This document shows, one piece after another, positions 49,639 to 58,200 of a stretch of 64,000 nucleotides of DNA (position 1 is its first letter; every line of letters begins with the position of its first letter). The translations under genes and the position numbers were made by a program. Location: contig SFGO01000001.1 of the NCBI GenBank assembly GCA_004556545.1, forward strand, positions 1 through 64,000, given 5' to 3'. The notes below the pieces were generated by a model. It saw only the letters and a program-made list of their open reading frames with translations. It did no database searches and was not told where the DNA came from. The DNA comes from Clostridiales bacterium (GTDB taxonomy: Bacteria; Bacillota; Clostridia; Christensenellales; Aristaeellaceae).

Positions 49639-51825
49639 ATGGATTACAGAGTCTTCACAACAGAACTGGCGGGTCGGCCGCTCAGCATCGAATTCGGCAA
49701 GTATGCTCAGCAGGCGGCTGGTTCCGCTTTCGTCCGCTATGGCGATACCGTCGTGATGGTCAACGTGACCATGAGCGCGCAGCCCCGGGAGGGCGTCGAT
49801 TTCTTCCCTCTGGCGGTTGATTTCGAAGAAAAGCAGTATTCCGTGGGCAAGATTCCCGGCGGTTTCATCAAGCGGGAAGGCCGTCCCACCGAAAAGGCGA
49901 CCCTGACCTGCCGTCTGATCGACCGCCCCCTGCGCCCCCTGTTCCCCAAGGGAATGCGCAACGACGTGCAGGTGGTGGCTACCTGCCTGAGCGTTGACAA
50001 AGATATTCCCCCGGAAGTGCCCGCGATGATCGGTTCCTCTGCGGCGCTGTCCGTCAGCAATATTCCGTGGAACGGCCCGACCGGCACTGTGGTGGTGGGC
50101 TGCGTAGACGGCGAACTGGTCATTAACCCGGACGAGCAGCAGCGGGCCAAGAGCTCCCTGCATCTGACCGTCAGCGGCACCCGTGACGCGGTGCTGATGG
50201 TGGAAGCAGGCGCGAACGAGGTTTCCGAAGAGCTGATGCTGAAGGCCATTCTGTTCGCCCATGACGAAATCAAGAAGATTGTCACCTTCATCGACGGCAT
50301 TCAGGCCGAAATCGGCAAGGAAAAGGCCGAAGTGCCGCTGGTCGTGACCGGCGACGATGTGAAGGCCGCCGTGCGCGAGTATGCCTATGACAAGTGCTGC
50401 TGGGTGTTCGAAGCCTATGACCGCCATGAGCGTCAGGATCGCGAGGCTCAGGTGAAGGCTGAATGCGCCGAGCATTTTGCCGAGCAGTTCGAAGGCCGTC
50501 TGGACGAAGTGGCCGATGCGCTGTACTACCTCAACAAGGAGATCATGCGCAAAAAGATTCTCGAAAAGGGCATCCGTCCCGACGGACGCGGCCTGACCGA
50601 CATCCGCCCCATCTGGTGCGAAGTCGGCGTGCTTCCCCGCACCCACGGCAGCGCGATCTTCACCCGCGGCGAAACTCAGGCTTTGACTGTGACCACGCTG
50701 GGCTCCATGAGCGATGTGCAGATGCTGGACGGTCTGGGCACCGAGGACAGCAAGCGCTATATGCACCACTACAACATGCCGCCCTACGCCACCGGCGAAG
50801 CAGGTCGTATGAAGAGCCCCGGCCGCCGCGAGATCGGCCACGGCGCTCTGGCAGAACGTGCGCTGCTGCCCGTGATCCCCTCGGAAGAAGAGTTCCCCTA
50901 CGCGCTGCGTCTGGTGAGCGAAATCCTTTCTTCTAACGGTTCCAGCTCCATGGCTTCCGTGTGCGGCAGCACCCTGAGCCTGATGGATGCGGGCGTGCCG
51001 ATCAAGGCTCCTGTGGCCGGTGTGGCCATGGGTTTGATCAAGGATGCGGAAAGCGGCAATGTGGCCGTGCTGACCGACATTCAGGGCTTGGAAGACTTCC
51101 TGGGCGACATGGACTTCAAGGTCGCCGGTACGGTCAAGGGCATCACCGCCATCCAGATGGATATCAAGATCGCCGGCATTGACCGCACCATTCTGGAGCG
51201 GGCGCTGAAGCAGGCTTACGACGGACGGCTCCACATCCTGAAGATCATGCTGGAGACGCTGGCGCAGCCCAGAGAGCATCTGAGCAAGTATGCGCCCAAG
51301 ATCGTCCGCTTCACCATCAATCCCGAAAAGATCCGCGAGGTCATTGGACCCGGCGGAAAGATGATCAACAAGATCATTGCCGAGACCGGCGTGAAGATCG
51401 ATATCGAGGACGATGGCCGCGTATACATCGCTACGCCCGATGAAGCCGCCGCTGCCAAGGCCCGGCGCATCATCGAAGGCATCGCCAAGGATATTGAGGT
51501 TGGGGACGTATATTTGGGCAAAGTCGTGCGCATCATGAACTTTGGCGCATTCATTGAGCTCACCCCCGGCAAGGACGGCATGCTCCATATCTCCAAGATG
51601 GCGGATCACCGCGTGGAGAAGGTGGAGGACGTGATGAACATCGGCGACGAGATCGAGGTCAAGGTCAGCGAGATCGACTCGCAGGGCCGCGTGAACCTGA
51701 TCCGCAACGACATCACCTACCCCGCTGCCAGCGAAGGCGGCTCCCGCTCCGGCAACGGCGGACGCGGCAACCGGCCTCCCCGCAGGGATGGACGTACCTT
51801 CGGCGGCGGAAACGATCGCACCTGA
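49639..51825 (+). CDS. pnp: Polyribonucleotide nucleotidyltransferase (PNPase)
   Basis: Phosphorolytic 3'-5' exoribonuclease of mRNA decay. 728 aa: two RNase PH-like cores (about 1-215 and 310-540) joined by a helical domain, then KH (IREVIGPGGKMINKI, about 560-620) and S1 (VGDVYLGKVVRIMNFGAFIELTPGKDGMLHIS, about 625-695, split here) domains and a Gly/Arg-rich tail (SRSGNGGRGNRPPRRDGR). The second core has the catalytic DMDFKVAGT segment. ATG 49639 follows AGAGGAGA. Gene order rpsO-pnp-M16 peptidase is conserved in Firmicutes. Confidence 0.98.
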   Translation: MDYRVFTTELAGRPLSIEFGKYAQQAAGSAFVRYGDTVVMVNVTMSAQPREGVDFFPLAVDFEEKQYSVGKIPGGFIKREGRPTEKATLTCRLIDRPLRPLFPKGMRNDVQVVATCLSVDKDIPPEVPAMIGSSAALSVSNIPWNGPTGTVVVGCVDGELVINPDEQQRAKSSLHLTVSGTRDAVLMVEAGANEVSEELMLKAILFAHDEIKKIVTFIDGIQAEIGKEKAEVPLVVTGDDVKAAVREYAYDKCCWVFEAYDRHERQDREAQVKAECAEHFAEQFEGRLDEVADALYYLNKEIMRKKILEKGIRPDGRGLTDIRPIWCEVGVLPRTHGSAIFTRGETQALTVTTLGSMSDVQMLDGLGTEDSKRYMHHYNMPPYATGEAGRMKSPGRREIGHGALAERALLPVIPSEEEFPYALRLVSEILSSNGSSSMASVCGSTLSLMDAGVPIKAPVAGVAMGLIKDAESGNVAVLTDIQGLEDFLGDMDFKVAGTVKGITAIQMDIKIAGIDRTILERALKQAYDGRLHILKIMLETLAQPREHLSKYAPKIVRFTINPEKIREVIGPGGKMINKIIAETGVKIDIEDDGRVYIATPDEAAAAKARRIIEGIAKDIEVGDVYLGKVVRIMNFGAFIELTPGKDGMLHISKMADHRVEKVEDVMNIGDEIEVKVSEIDSQGRVNLIRNDITYPAASEGGSRSGNGGRGNRPPRRDGRTFGGGNDRT

Positions 51826-51846
51826 GGGTAAGGAAACAAGCGAAAC

Positions 51847-51890
51847 AGCCGCCGGTTTCAGGACAAGCGCCTGAAATCTGGCGGCTTTTC
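51847..51890 (+). terminator. Terminator after pnp
   Basis: AGCCGCC and TTTCAGG pair with CCTGAAA and GGCGGCT around a short loop, followed by TTTTC. Confidence 0.85.
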
Positions 51891-51924
51891 GCCCTCTACG
51901 ACCTTTCAGAGAAAGGAAATGATT

Positions 51925-53184
51925 ATGTTCGATCAAATCACTCTGCCAAACGGCCTGCGGGTGGTGGGCGAAAAGCTCGGCCACATTCACAGCTGTACGG
52001 TGGGCGTGTGGGTCAAGGTGGGCAGCGTCAACGAACTGCCCGAAGAAAACGGCCTGAGCCACTTTATCGAGCACATGGTCTTCAAGGGAACAGAGAACCG
52101 CACTGCCCGGCAGATCGCTGAAGAAATGGACATGGTGGGCGGCCAGCTGAACGCCTTTACCAGCAAGGAATGCACCTGCTTTTATGCCAAGGTGATCGAC
52201 GAGGATCTCCGGCTTGCAGTGGATATTCTTTCCGATCTGGCGCTTCGGCCCACCTTCGATGAGAAGGAACTGAACAAGGAGCGGGGCGTGGTGCTGGAAG
52301 AAATCGCCATGGTGGACGATACGCCGGAGGACATGGTTCATGAACTGCTGGCCGAAGCCCAATTTGACGGTTCACTCAGCATGCCCATCCTGGGACCCCG
52401 GCAGCGTATCGCCGCCTATTCCCGGGAGGATCTGCTGAATTATTGGCGCAGACATTATGTTCCCCGGAATATGGTAGTGTCCATTGCGGGCAACTATGAC
52501 TGGGAAGCGTTTCTGGCGTTGATCAACCGGTATTTTGACGCATTCCCGAATCCGCACGCAGAAGAAACGCCCGATCATCCGCAGCATTTCCGCTCCGGAC
52601 GTCTTGCGCATGAAAAGGATAGCGAGCAGCTTCATATCTGCATGGGCTTTGAGGGCGCGCCTACCGGCAGCGATGAGCTATACGACATTTCCGTATTCAG
52701 CAATGTGCTTGGCGGGGGCATGAGCAGCCGAATGTTCCAGCGTATCCGGGAAGAACTGGGCATGGCCTACACCATTTATACCTACCCTGGCGCGTATAAC
52801 AGCATCGGCTGTCTGAATCTCTATGTGGGAACCAATCCCGAAAACGGAGAGACGGTCATCCGGGAAATTCAGGAACAGCTTCGGAAATGGAAAACCGAGC
52901 CCATGAGCGAGAAGGAATTTCTGAGCGCCAAGGCGCAGCTTCGCAGCGGCTACGTGATGGGGCTGGAAAGCTCCAGCGGCCGGATGCAGAGTCTGGGTCG
53001 GGGCTTGCTCTTGCAGAATGAACTTCGTTCGCCGGAAGAAGTGCTGGCCAAAATCGAGGCCGTCACGCCTGAAAGGGTCATGGCGGTAGCGGAAAAGGTT
53101 CTGGATTCCGTTCCGGCGGCAGCCGTCGTGGGACAAAACGCCAAAACTTACCTGCAGTGGATGGGGGAAAGCAAGCTTGGATAA
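51925..53184 (+). CDS. M16-family zinc peptidase (MlpA/YmxG-like)
   Basis: Pitrilysin-family metallopeptidase, 419 aa. The inverted zinc motif is HFIEH (46-50), with the distal ligand Glu in KERGVVLEEIAM about 76 residues on; the C-terminal M16 repeat contains the Arg/Tyr pair (SSRMFQRIREELGMAYTIY) needed by the active enzyme. Start set at ATG 51925, seven bases after AAAGGA; ATG 51919 is too close to it. Position after pnp equals mlpA/ymxG of Bacillus subtilis. It overlaps the next gene by eight bases. Confidence 0.94.
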   Translation: MFDQITLPNGLRVVGEKLGHIHSCTVGVWVKVGSVNELPEENGLSHFIEHMVFKGTENRTARQIAEEMDMVGGQLNAFTSKECTCFYAKVIDEDLRLAVDILSDLALRPTFDEKELNKERGVVLEEIAMVDDTPEDMVHELLAEAQFDGSLSMPILGPRQRIAAYSREDLLNYWRRHYVPRNMVVSIAGNYDWEAFLALINRYFDAFPNPHAEETPDHPQHFRSGRLAHEKDSEQLHICMGFEGAPTGSDELYDISVFSNVLGGGMSSRMFQRIREELGMAYTIYTYPGAYNSIGCLNLYVGTNPENGETVIREIQEQLRKWKTEPMSEKEFLSAKAQLRSGYVMGLESSSGRMQSLGRGLLLQNELRSPEEVLAKIEAVTPERVMAVAEKVLDSVPAAAVVGQNAKTYLQWMGESKLG

Positions 53185-53563
53185 ACTGGATTCAATTTTT
53201 GAATTGCAGAAGGGCTTTCAGGATAAGCTGAAGCGGGAACGAAATCTGGACGGTATTCCCATGGAACAATGGCTGCAAAAGCAAACGCTGGCCATGGTTT
53301 CCGAACTGGCGGAGCTTCTGGAAGAGGTCAATTTCAAGTGGTGGAAGAATCCTCATGAGCTGAGCCCGGAACGGATCCACGAGGAGCTGTCCGATATCCT
53401 TCATTTTTTTGTCAGCATGTGCATTGAGTCCGGCATGACGGCGGACGATCTTTACCGCGTTTATGTGGGCAAGAACAAAGAAAACCATATGCGGCAGGAC
53501 GGTACCAGCCAGAAACACGGCTATGAAGTTCATCAGGAGACAGGGGAATCCGCTTCTCACTGA
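53177..53563 (+). CDS. Dimeric dUTPase-like (all-alpha NTP pyrophosphatase) protein
   Basis: 128-aa helical protein of the dUTPase_2/MazG-like group. The Mg-binding motifs are SELAELLEEVNFKWWK (ExxE) and EELSDILHFFVSM (ExxD), followed by YVGKNKENHMRQDG, a typical nucleotide-contacting Lys/Asn stretch. TTG 53177 overlaps the M16 stop and follows GGGGGAAA. It probably hydrolyses dUTP or another NTP to keep uracil out of DNA. Confidence 0.88.
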   Translation: MDKLDSIFELQKGFQDKLKRERNLDGIPMEQWLQKQTLAMVSELAELLEEVNFKWWKNPHELSPERIHEELSDILHFFVSMCIESGMTADDLYRVYVGKNKENHMRQDGTSQKHGYEVHQETGESASH

Positions 53564-53585
53564 GGGGCGGGTAAAACGCCAAAAC

Positions 53586-53605
53586 GTTGGTCAATCATGA
53601 CCAAC
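53586..53605. other. Perfect hairpin GTTGGTCA-N4-TGACCAAC
   Basis: An 8-bp stem with four-base loop between the dUTPase-like and SpoIID-like genes. No T-run follows; it may be an operator or a weak terminator. Confidence 0.45.
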
Positions 53606-53625
53606 AGACAAAAATTCACAAACAG

Positions 53626-53669
53626 AATCCCCCTTCTTCCGGGAACGCTAATTCGGAAGGAGGGGGATT
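53626..53669 (+). promoter_or_regulatory. Hairpin that buries the ribosome site of the SpoIID-like gene
   Basis: AATCCCCCTTCTTCCG (53626-53641) pairs with CGGAAGGAGGGGGATT (53654-53669), a 15-16 bp stem whose right arm includes the AAGGAGG ribosome site five bases before ATG 53674. Free mRNA would have this site hidden. Confidence 0.7.
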
Positions 53670-53673
53670 TCTG

Positions 53674-54693
53674 ATGCGCAAATCAAAGCGAGTGATTTTG
53701 CTGTTGCTGCTTTGTGCGGCCGTGTTTTCCTGCTGTCAATCCTGCGCCGGCAGCGCCGGAGCAGCAGAAGCAAAACCATCGCCGACCGGAAAAACGGTGC
53801 GTTGGCCCAAGCAAAAACTGACCATGGGGGAAGACGGCGCGCCTGTTCTGCATGTTTACGTGGTGGAAGAAGAAAAAGTCGAAAACATGGCGCTGGAAAG
53901 CTATGTGGAAGGCGTGCTGGCGGGGGAAATGAAGAACGATTGGCCGTTGGAAGCATTGAAAGCACAGGCCATTTTAGCTCGAACCTTTGTGCTGAAGTTC
54001 ATTCAGGAGAAAGAAAGCCGCTATCCGGGCGCTGAAATTTCGACCGATATTGAGGAAGCGCAGGCCTATGACGCTTCTGCCGTCAACGAAAAAATTCGGC
54101 AGGCAGTGCGGGAGACCCGCGGTCTGGTGCTGAGCTGCGACGGTGAGCTTCCCTATGCATGGTTCCATGCGCACAGCGGGGGAATGACCGAGTACGCCCG
54201 AGCCGGGCTGGGCTGGGATCAGGAGGAACCGGCCTATACGAGGCCAAACAAGGGCACAGAGCCGGAAAAGCTGAATGACGCCAAAGAAAATCAGCAGCTT
54301 CAGAACGCCGCCGCATGGGAAGCCGACTTTACAGCTGCGGAATGGACGGCAGCCTGTCAAAAACAAGGAATAACCGTAAAGCCCCACGCAGGCAGCGAAT
54401 TGCTGATTGGGCAGCGGGGCGAAAGCGGCCGGGCAGTTACACTGGAATTGGACGGTCAGTCCGTCAACGCGCCCGAGCTGCGGCTAGCGCTTGGCAGTAC
54501 CAAAATGCGCTCTGCCCTGCTGACAAGTCTGAAAATGCAGAACGGTAAAATTCACATGGCCGGAAAAGGCTATGGTCACGGCGTGGGCATGAGTCAATGG
54601 GGAGCCTACGGCATGGCGCAGAACGGCAAAACAGCAGAACAGATCATAAGGCACTATTTCCAGAACGTAGAAATTGCCCAAGTCTGGGAATAA
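53674..54693 (+). CDS. SpoIID/LytB-domain protein
   Basis: Exported peptidoglycan-acting protein related to SpoIID, the lytic transglycosylase that strips stem-peptide-free glycan during engulfment. 339 aa: signal sequence or anchor with cysteine-rich end (LLLLLCAAVFSCCQSC; FSC could serve as a lipobox), then SpoIID core with LESYVEGVLAGEMKNDWPLEALKAQAILARTF (about 75-106, catalytic Glu in GEM), WFHAHSGGMTEYA, and C-terminal KGYGHGVGMSQWGAYGMA. Start ATG 53674. The C-terminal GHGVGMSQWGA signature is diagnostic; whether it is SpoIID itself or a paralogue is not settled. Confidence 0.9.
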   Translation: MRKSKRVILLLLLCAAVFSCCQSCAGSAGAAEAKPSPTGKTVRWPKQKLTMGEDGAPVLHVYVVEEEKVENMALESYVEGVLAGEMKNDWPLEALKAQAILARTFVLKFIQEKESRYPGAEISTDIEEAQAYDASAVNEKIRQAVRETRGLVLSCDGELPYAWFHAHSGGMTEYARAGLGWDQEEPAYTRPNKGTEPEKLNDAKENQQLQNAAAWEADFTAAEWTAACQKQGITVKPHAGSELLIGQRGESGRAVTLELDGQSVNAPELRLALGSTKMRSALLTSLKMQNGKIHMAGKGYGHGVGMSQWGAYGMAQNGKTAEQIIRHYFQNVEIAQVWE

Positions 54694-54722
54694 GTCGCGC
54701 ATGCCAGAATCTCGGTAATATC

Positions 54723-54768
54723 AAACGCCGCCCATCGCTTCCGAAAGAGAAGGCAATGGACGGCGTTT
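54723..54768. terminator. Bidirectional terminator between SpoIID-like and galK genes
   Basis: AAACGCCGCCCAT and GC pair imperfectly with GC and ATGGACGGCGTTT across a central loop; A and T tracts flank both sides. Confidence 0.75.
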
Positions 54769-54787
54769 CATTTCTCAATATATGATT

Positions 54788-56086
54788 TTACTTTCCGAGC
54801 TTAATGCAGGCCGGACCCTCCGGACGGATGTCCAGCACATTGCAGCAGTGCTGGCCGAAAACGGACTCCATTTCTTTGACAAAGGAAGGCAGTTCCTTCG
54901 TAGGCACGAAGTTCAGCGTGGTGCCAGCGAAACCGCCGCCGTGGACGCGCCATGCGCCCTTGCCCGTCAGACGGCGCTCGGCCATCATCAGCGCCAGACA
55001 AAGCTCCTGATGCTGTGCGGAAGCGAAAAGGTTCTGCAGATAGCAGTAGCTGCTGCGGCCGCTTTCGATGACCAAACGGAGGAATTCCGGCAGATTGTCT
55101 TCCTGCAGGGCGGCCACCTGATCGGAAACACGGCGGTTCTCATCAAAGAAGTGGGCGGCGCGGAGAATGGCCCGGTCAACATTGGGCACATCCAGCTTTT
55201 CCCGAACCATGGGCAGGCTCAGGAAGAACTGTTCCGGCTGCACCTGACGCAGCACTTCCTGACCAAATACCTTGGCTACAGCTTTCATCTCGGCAGGAAT
55301 GGAAGCATAGTCAGCCGTCAGATCGTCATGGCTGCCGCCGGTATTGACCACGACCAGCGAATATCCCTTCTTGGAAAAGTCATAATTCATAGGCTTGACC
55401 TGAGGGTCTTCGTTCTGGAAATCGATATACGCCAGACCGCCGGTGCTGCTGGCCATCTGATCCAGCAAACCGCTGGGCTTGCCGAAATACACGTTCTCCG
55501 CAAACTGGGAAATCTTGGCCCGGTGCTTGTACTCCAGCGTACCGTGATTGTAAAGTTCATCAAAAATCGCGCACAGCATGACTTCAAAAGCCGCAGAGCT
55601 GCTCAGACCGCTGCCGCCGCGTACGGTCGAGGTAATGGCCGCGTCAAGGCCGCCGATCTGATAGCCTTCCTCGCGCAGCTTATAGGCCACGCCGCGAATC
55701 AGCGCCGCAGTAGTGTTCTTTTCTTCTTCACGGGCCGCCAGATCATCCAGAGAAATAGAAATAGCCGGATATCCCTCGCTGTGAACATTGACCACCCCGT
55801 CCTCCCGGGGAGAAACGGCGGCGACCGTATCCAGATTGACAGCAGCCGTCAGCACCTTCCCGCGGTTATGATCGGTGTGGTTGCCGGAAATCTCCGTGCG
55901 TCCGGGCGCGCTGATCATATATACCGGGCCGTTGGTATTGAACAGATCCTCGTGGCGTTTGAGCAGGGCGGTGTAGCGGGTGGTCTGGGCCACCATCATG
56001 CCCTCCCGCTGCCCATAAAGGGTGTTGAGGCGCTTCATGACCTCAGGGGTTTTCAGCTGTCGAATCATCTGTGCGTACTGGCTCAT
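54788..56086 (-). CDS. galK: Galactokinase
   Basis: GHMP-family kinase making galactose 1-phosphate. 432 aa, slightly longer than usual because of an N-terminal helix (about 1-45). Galactokinase signature SAPGRTEISGNHTDHNRG (about 59-76), ATP-binding VRGGSGLSSSAAFE (about 157-170), catalytic Asp in GLLDQMASS, and C-terminal VHGGGFAGTTLNFVP. It is co-directional with and 45 bases after the solute-binding-protein gene, and galA is nearby, so galactose released from alpha-galactosides is the likely substrate. Confidence 0.95.
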   Translation of the reverse strand: MSQYAQMIRQLKTPEVMKRLNTLYGQREGMMVAQTTRYTALLKRHEDLFNTNGPVYMISAPGRTEISGNHTDHNRGKVLTAAVNLDTVAAVSPREDGVVNVHSEGYPAISISLDDLAAREEEKNTTAALIRGVAYKLREEGYQIGGLDAAITSTVRGGSGLSSSAAFEVMLCAIFDELYNHGTLEYKHRAKISQFAENVYFGKPSGLLDQMASSTGGLAYIDFQNEDPQVKPMNYDFSKKGYSLVVVNTGGSHDDLTADYASIPAEMKAVAKVFGQEVLRQVQPEQFFLSLPMVREKLDVPNVDRAILRAAHFFDENRRVSDQVAALQEDNLPEFLRLVIESGRSSYCYLQNLFASAQHQELCLALMMAERRLTGKGAWRVHGGGFAGTTLNFVPTKELPSFVKEMESVFGQHCCNVLDIRPEGPACIKLGK

Positions 56087-56131
56087 ATCCTATCCCATCC
56101 TTTGCTTGTGTTCACATGCCTGTAAAGCGGG

Positions 56132-57643
56132 TTATTCTTGGATCCTTGCGGCAACGCGCTGCCAGAAATCGATCATTTCCTGCATTCCCTTTTCCCGAAG
56201 GGTCTGACGGAACTGAGCAATGCTTTCGTCGTTCAGTTCTTTTTCGCCCATCACAAACTGGGCCAGACTTTCGTCCACATAACGTCCCAGCTCGTTCTGC
56301 AAAGGGCGAAGCTGAGCGCTTTCTTCCAGCGTGAGTGTGTAATAGGTGGGGAAGGGCTCTTTCAGATAAACCGCAAAGTCTGCCATTTCCTGCGTCAGGC
56401 GGCTGACGCTCTGCTCAGCGTAGCGGGTGTAGAATTCCTGCGGGAAGAGCCAGGGCATTTCGCCGCTGTCATAGATGCTCAGTTCGTACAGCTGACTGGA
56501 AGTTACCTTGTCGATGCCGCCCTTCCACTGCCACTGATTGTCGTCGTTGATGATGTACATGTCGCCTTCTTTGCCCAGCATGGCTTCGGTGGCGCCTTCT
56601 TCGGTGTAAAGGATGTCCACCCACTGAAGCAGCGCGGCGGGATCGGAACAGGCGGAAGTGATGGCAAATGTGCCGCGGGTCAGCGTTCCGCACAGATCAC
56701 GATAAATCTGCTGGCCGCCTGATTCCAGAGGCGCGAGAATCACATAGTCCGAAGCCTGATCGTAGGTGACGATATTCATAGGGCTGGGGGCAAAGAAAAC
56801 GCCGTAGGTTTCGGGCGCTTTGCTGTCCGTGCTGCGGCGCAGCACATCGGAAGTGTAGAAGCCGTCGGGATCCAGCAGCCCCTCGGCGTACAGCTCCTTC
56901 AGCCATGCGGCCAGTTCAAAGAAACTGTCCTCGTCCGGCCAAAAATGAACGGTTCCGTCATCTGCCAGATAAATGTTGTAATCGTTGGCCACTACGCCAA
57001 AGGCGGAAGAAAGGAATTTCAGCTCCCACGGGCCCAAAAAGCCCAGCGGAATTTCATCCTTTTTATTGTTCTGGTTGGGGTCCTTGTCCCGGAAGGCAAT
57101 CAGAACCTGCTTCAGGGATTCCATGTCGGTGGGCATGTCCAATCCCAGATTTTTCAGCCAGGTCTGGTTGATCCAAAGTACATCCTGCGTACTGGCAGAG
57201 TGCAGCGCCGGAAGCGCGCCGATCTTGCCGTTGGGCAGGGTGATGGCTTCCATCCACTCCGGGTTTTCCGTCAGAAGCGCCCACAGATGGGGAGCATTTT
57301 CCTCCAGAAGCGGCTTCAGATCGATCAGCTGGCCGGATTCGGTATAGCGAATCAGCTCTTCGCTGGTCAGGCTGGCCTTGAACAGCACGTCCGGCAGCTC
57401 GCCGGTAACGAACATCTGATCCTTTGCCTTCTGCCAGTCCGCGCTGCTTTTGTATTCCTGGAAAGTAAAGGAAATGCCGGTACGCTCCTGCATCCGTACA
57501 AAAAACTGGTTGGTTTCCCAATCGTGATTGCTGTCTTCGCCGTCGTAGCCCGCCATGGAAAAAGTGGCTTCCGCATTTGCCACAGCCAATGGTAGGCACA
57601 GAACGCACAGCGCAAGGCAAAGAAAACGCTTCAACATCGCCAT
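56132..57643 (-). CDS. Orphan extracellular solute-binding protein (family 1)
   Basis: 503-aa binding protein: signal peptide (LKRFLCLALCVLCLPLAVANA, cleavage near ANA-EA), then a family 1 fold with SADWQKAKDQMFVTGELPDVLF and DNQWQWKGGIDKV. The signal-peptide cysteines lack the small residue before them needed for lipidation. No permease or ATPase gene adjoins it; it shares a transcript with galK. It may feed an importer encoded elsewhere or act as a galactoside sensor or scavenger. ATG at 57641-57643 has CGGAGG six bases upstream. Confidence 0.9.
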   Translation of the reverse strand: MAMLKRFLCLALCVLCLPLAVANAEATFSMAGYDGEDSNHDWETNQFFVRMQERTGISFTFQEYKSSADWQKAKDQMFVTGELPDVLFKASLTSEELIRYTESGQLIDLKPLLEENAPHLWALLTENPEWMEAITLPNGKIGALPALHSASTQDVLWINQTWLKNLGLDMPTDMESLKQVLIAFRDKDPNQNNKKDEIPLGFLGPWELKFLSSAFGVVANDYNIYLADDGTVHFWPDEDSFFELAAWLKELYAEGLLDPDGFYTSDVLRRSTDSKAPETYGVFFAPSPMNIVTYDQASDYVILAPLESGGQQIYRDLCGTLTRGTFAITSACSDPAALLQWVDILYTEEGATEAMLGKEGDMYIINDDNQWQWKGGIDKVTSSQLYELSIYDSGEMPWLFPQEFYTRYAEQSVSRLTQEMADFAVYLKEPFPTYYTLTLEESAQLRPLQNELGRYVDESLAQFVMGEKELNDESIAQFRQTLREKGMQEMIDFWQRVAARIQE

Positions 57644-57706
57644 AGCCTGCCTCCGTTCAAAAATAGTGAAAAAACCGGTAAACATACGAATTGAATGCCA
57701 CGATAT

Positions 57707-57734
57707 ATTATAACCGATATACCCCCTTTTGCAA
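57707..57734 (-). promoter_or_regulatory. SigA promoter of the solute-binding protein-galK operon
   Basis: On the minus strand: TTGCAA (57729-57734), 16-bp spacer, TATAAT (57707-57712). Confidence 0.75.
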
Positions 57735-57758
57735 AGAAAAAAATTTTGTAAAAATGGG

Positions 57759-57787
57759 TTGACAAGTTCATATGAGCAGTGTATCAT
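57759..57787 (+). promoter_or_regulatory. SigA promoter of the metal resistance operon
   Basis: TTGACA (57759-57764), 17-bp spacer, TATCAT (57782-57787). Two ArsR-type boxes overlap the spacer and -10. Confidence 0.85.
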
Positions 57788-57840
57788 ATGAATGTAAGTT
57801 CAAATGAATGAAAATTCAAATGAACTTCAATTCATATGAA
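57767..57840 (+). promoter_or_regulatory. Array of five ArsR-type operator boxes
   Basis: TTCATATGA (57767-57775), TCATATGAA (57784-57792), TTCAAATGAA (57799-57808), TTCAAATGAA (57815-57824) and TTCATATGAA (57831-57840). The first two form a perfect 9-bp inverted repeat over the promoter. Box starts are 15-17 bases apart. The sequence resembles the TCAAATA-type half-sites of SmtB/CadC regulators. Confidence 0.85.
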
Positions 57841-57855
57841 CGGAGGTGCTTGAAA

Positions 57856-58200
57856 ATGCACGATCATCACTCTTTGCTGGATGAAGTCCATCAGGTGATT
57901 CCGGATGACGAGCTTTTGTGCGATCTGGCAGACCTGTTCAAGATCTTCGGCGATTCCACCCGCATCAAGATTCTTTACGGCCTGTTTGAATCTGAGATGT
58001 GCGTGTGCGCCATCGCCGAGCTGCTTGGCATGAGCCAGTCCGCCATTTCCCATCAGTTAAAGGTACTCAAGGATAACAATCTGGTCGGAAACCGCCGGGA
58101 GGGCAAAACCATCTATTACTATCTGGCGGATGAACACGTCCGCAGCATGATCGGGCAGGGCTTCGAGCACCTGACAGAAGAAAGGAAGGCAGCCAAATGA
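57856..58200 (+). CDS. ArsR/SmtB-family metal-sensing repressor (CadC-like)
   Basis: 114-aa winged-helix repressor: FKIFGDSTRIKILYGLFESEMCVCAIAELLGMSQSAISHQLKVLKDNNLVGNRREGKTIYYYLADEH spans about residues 24-90. CVC at about 47-49 is the alpha-3 position that binds Cd/Pb/Zn in CadC-type sensors; the His-rich N-terminus (MHDHHS) and the DEHVRSMIGQGFEH C-terminal helix could supply alpha-N or alpha-5 ligands. CGGAGGTG precedes ATG 57856. The downstream HMA and P-type ATPase genes are the obvious targets, released from repression by metal. Confidence 0.94.
   Translation: MHDHHSLLDEVHQVIPDDELLCDLADLFKIFGDSTRIKILYGLFESEMCVCAIAELLGMSQSAISHQLKVLKDNNLVGNRREGKTIYYYLADEHVRSMIGQGFEHLTEERKAAK

Noticed and set aside
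49423..52362. A frame of nearly 1000 codons opposite pnp and the M16 gene
   Set aside because: It spans two well-identified genes and a terminator on the other strand; its amino acid composition is that of an antisense shadow.
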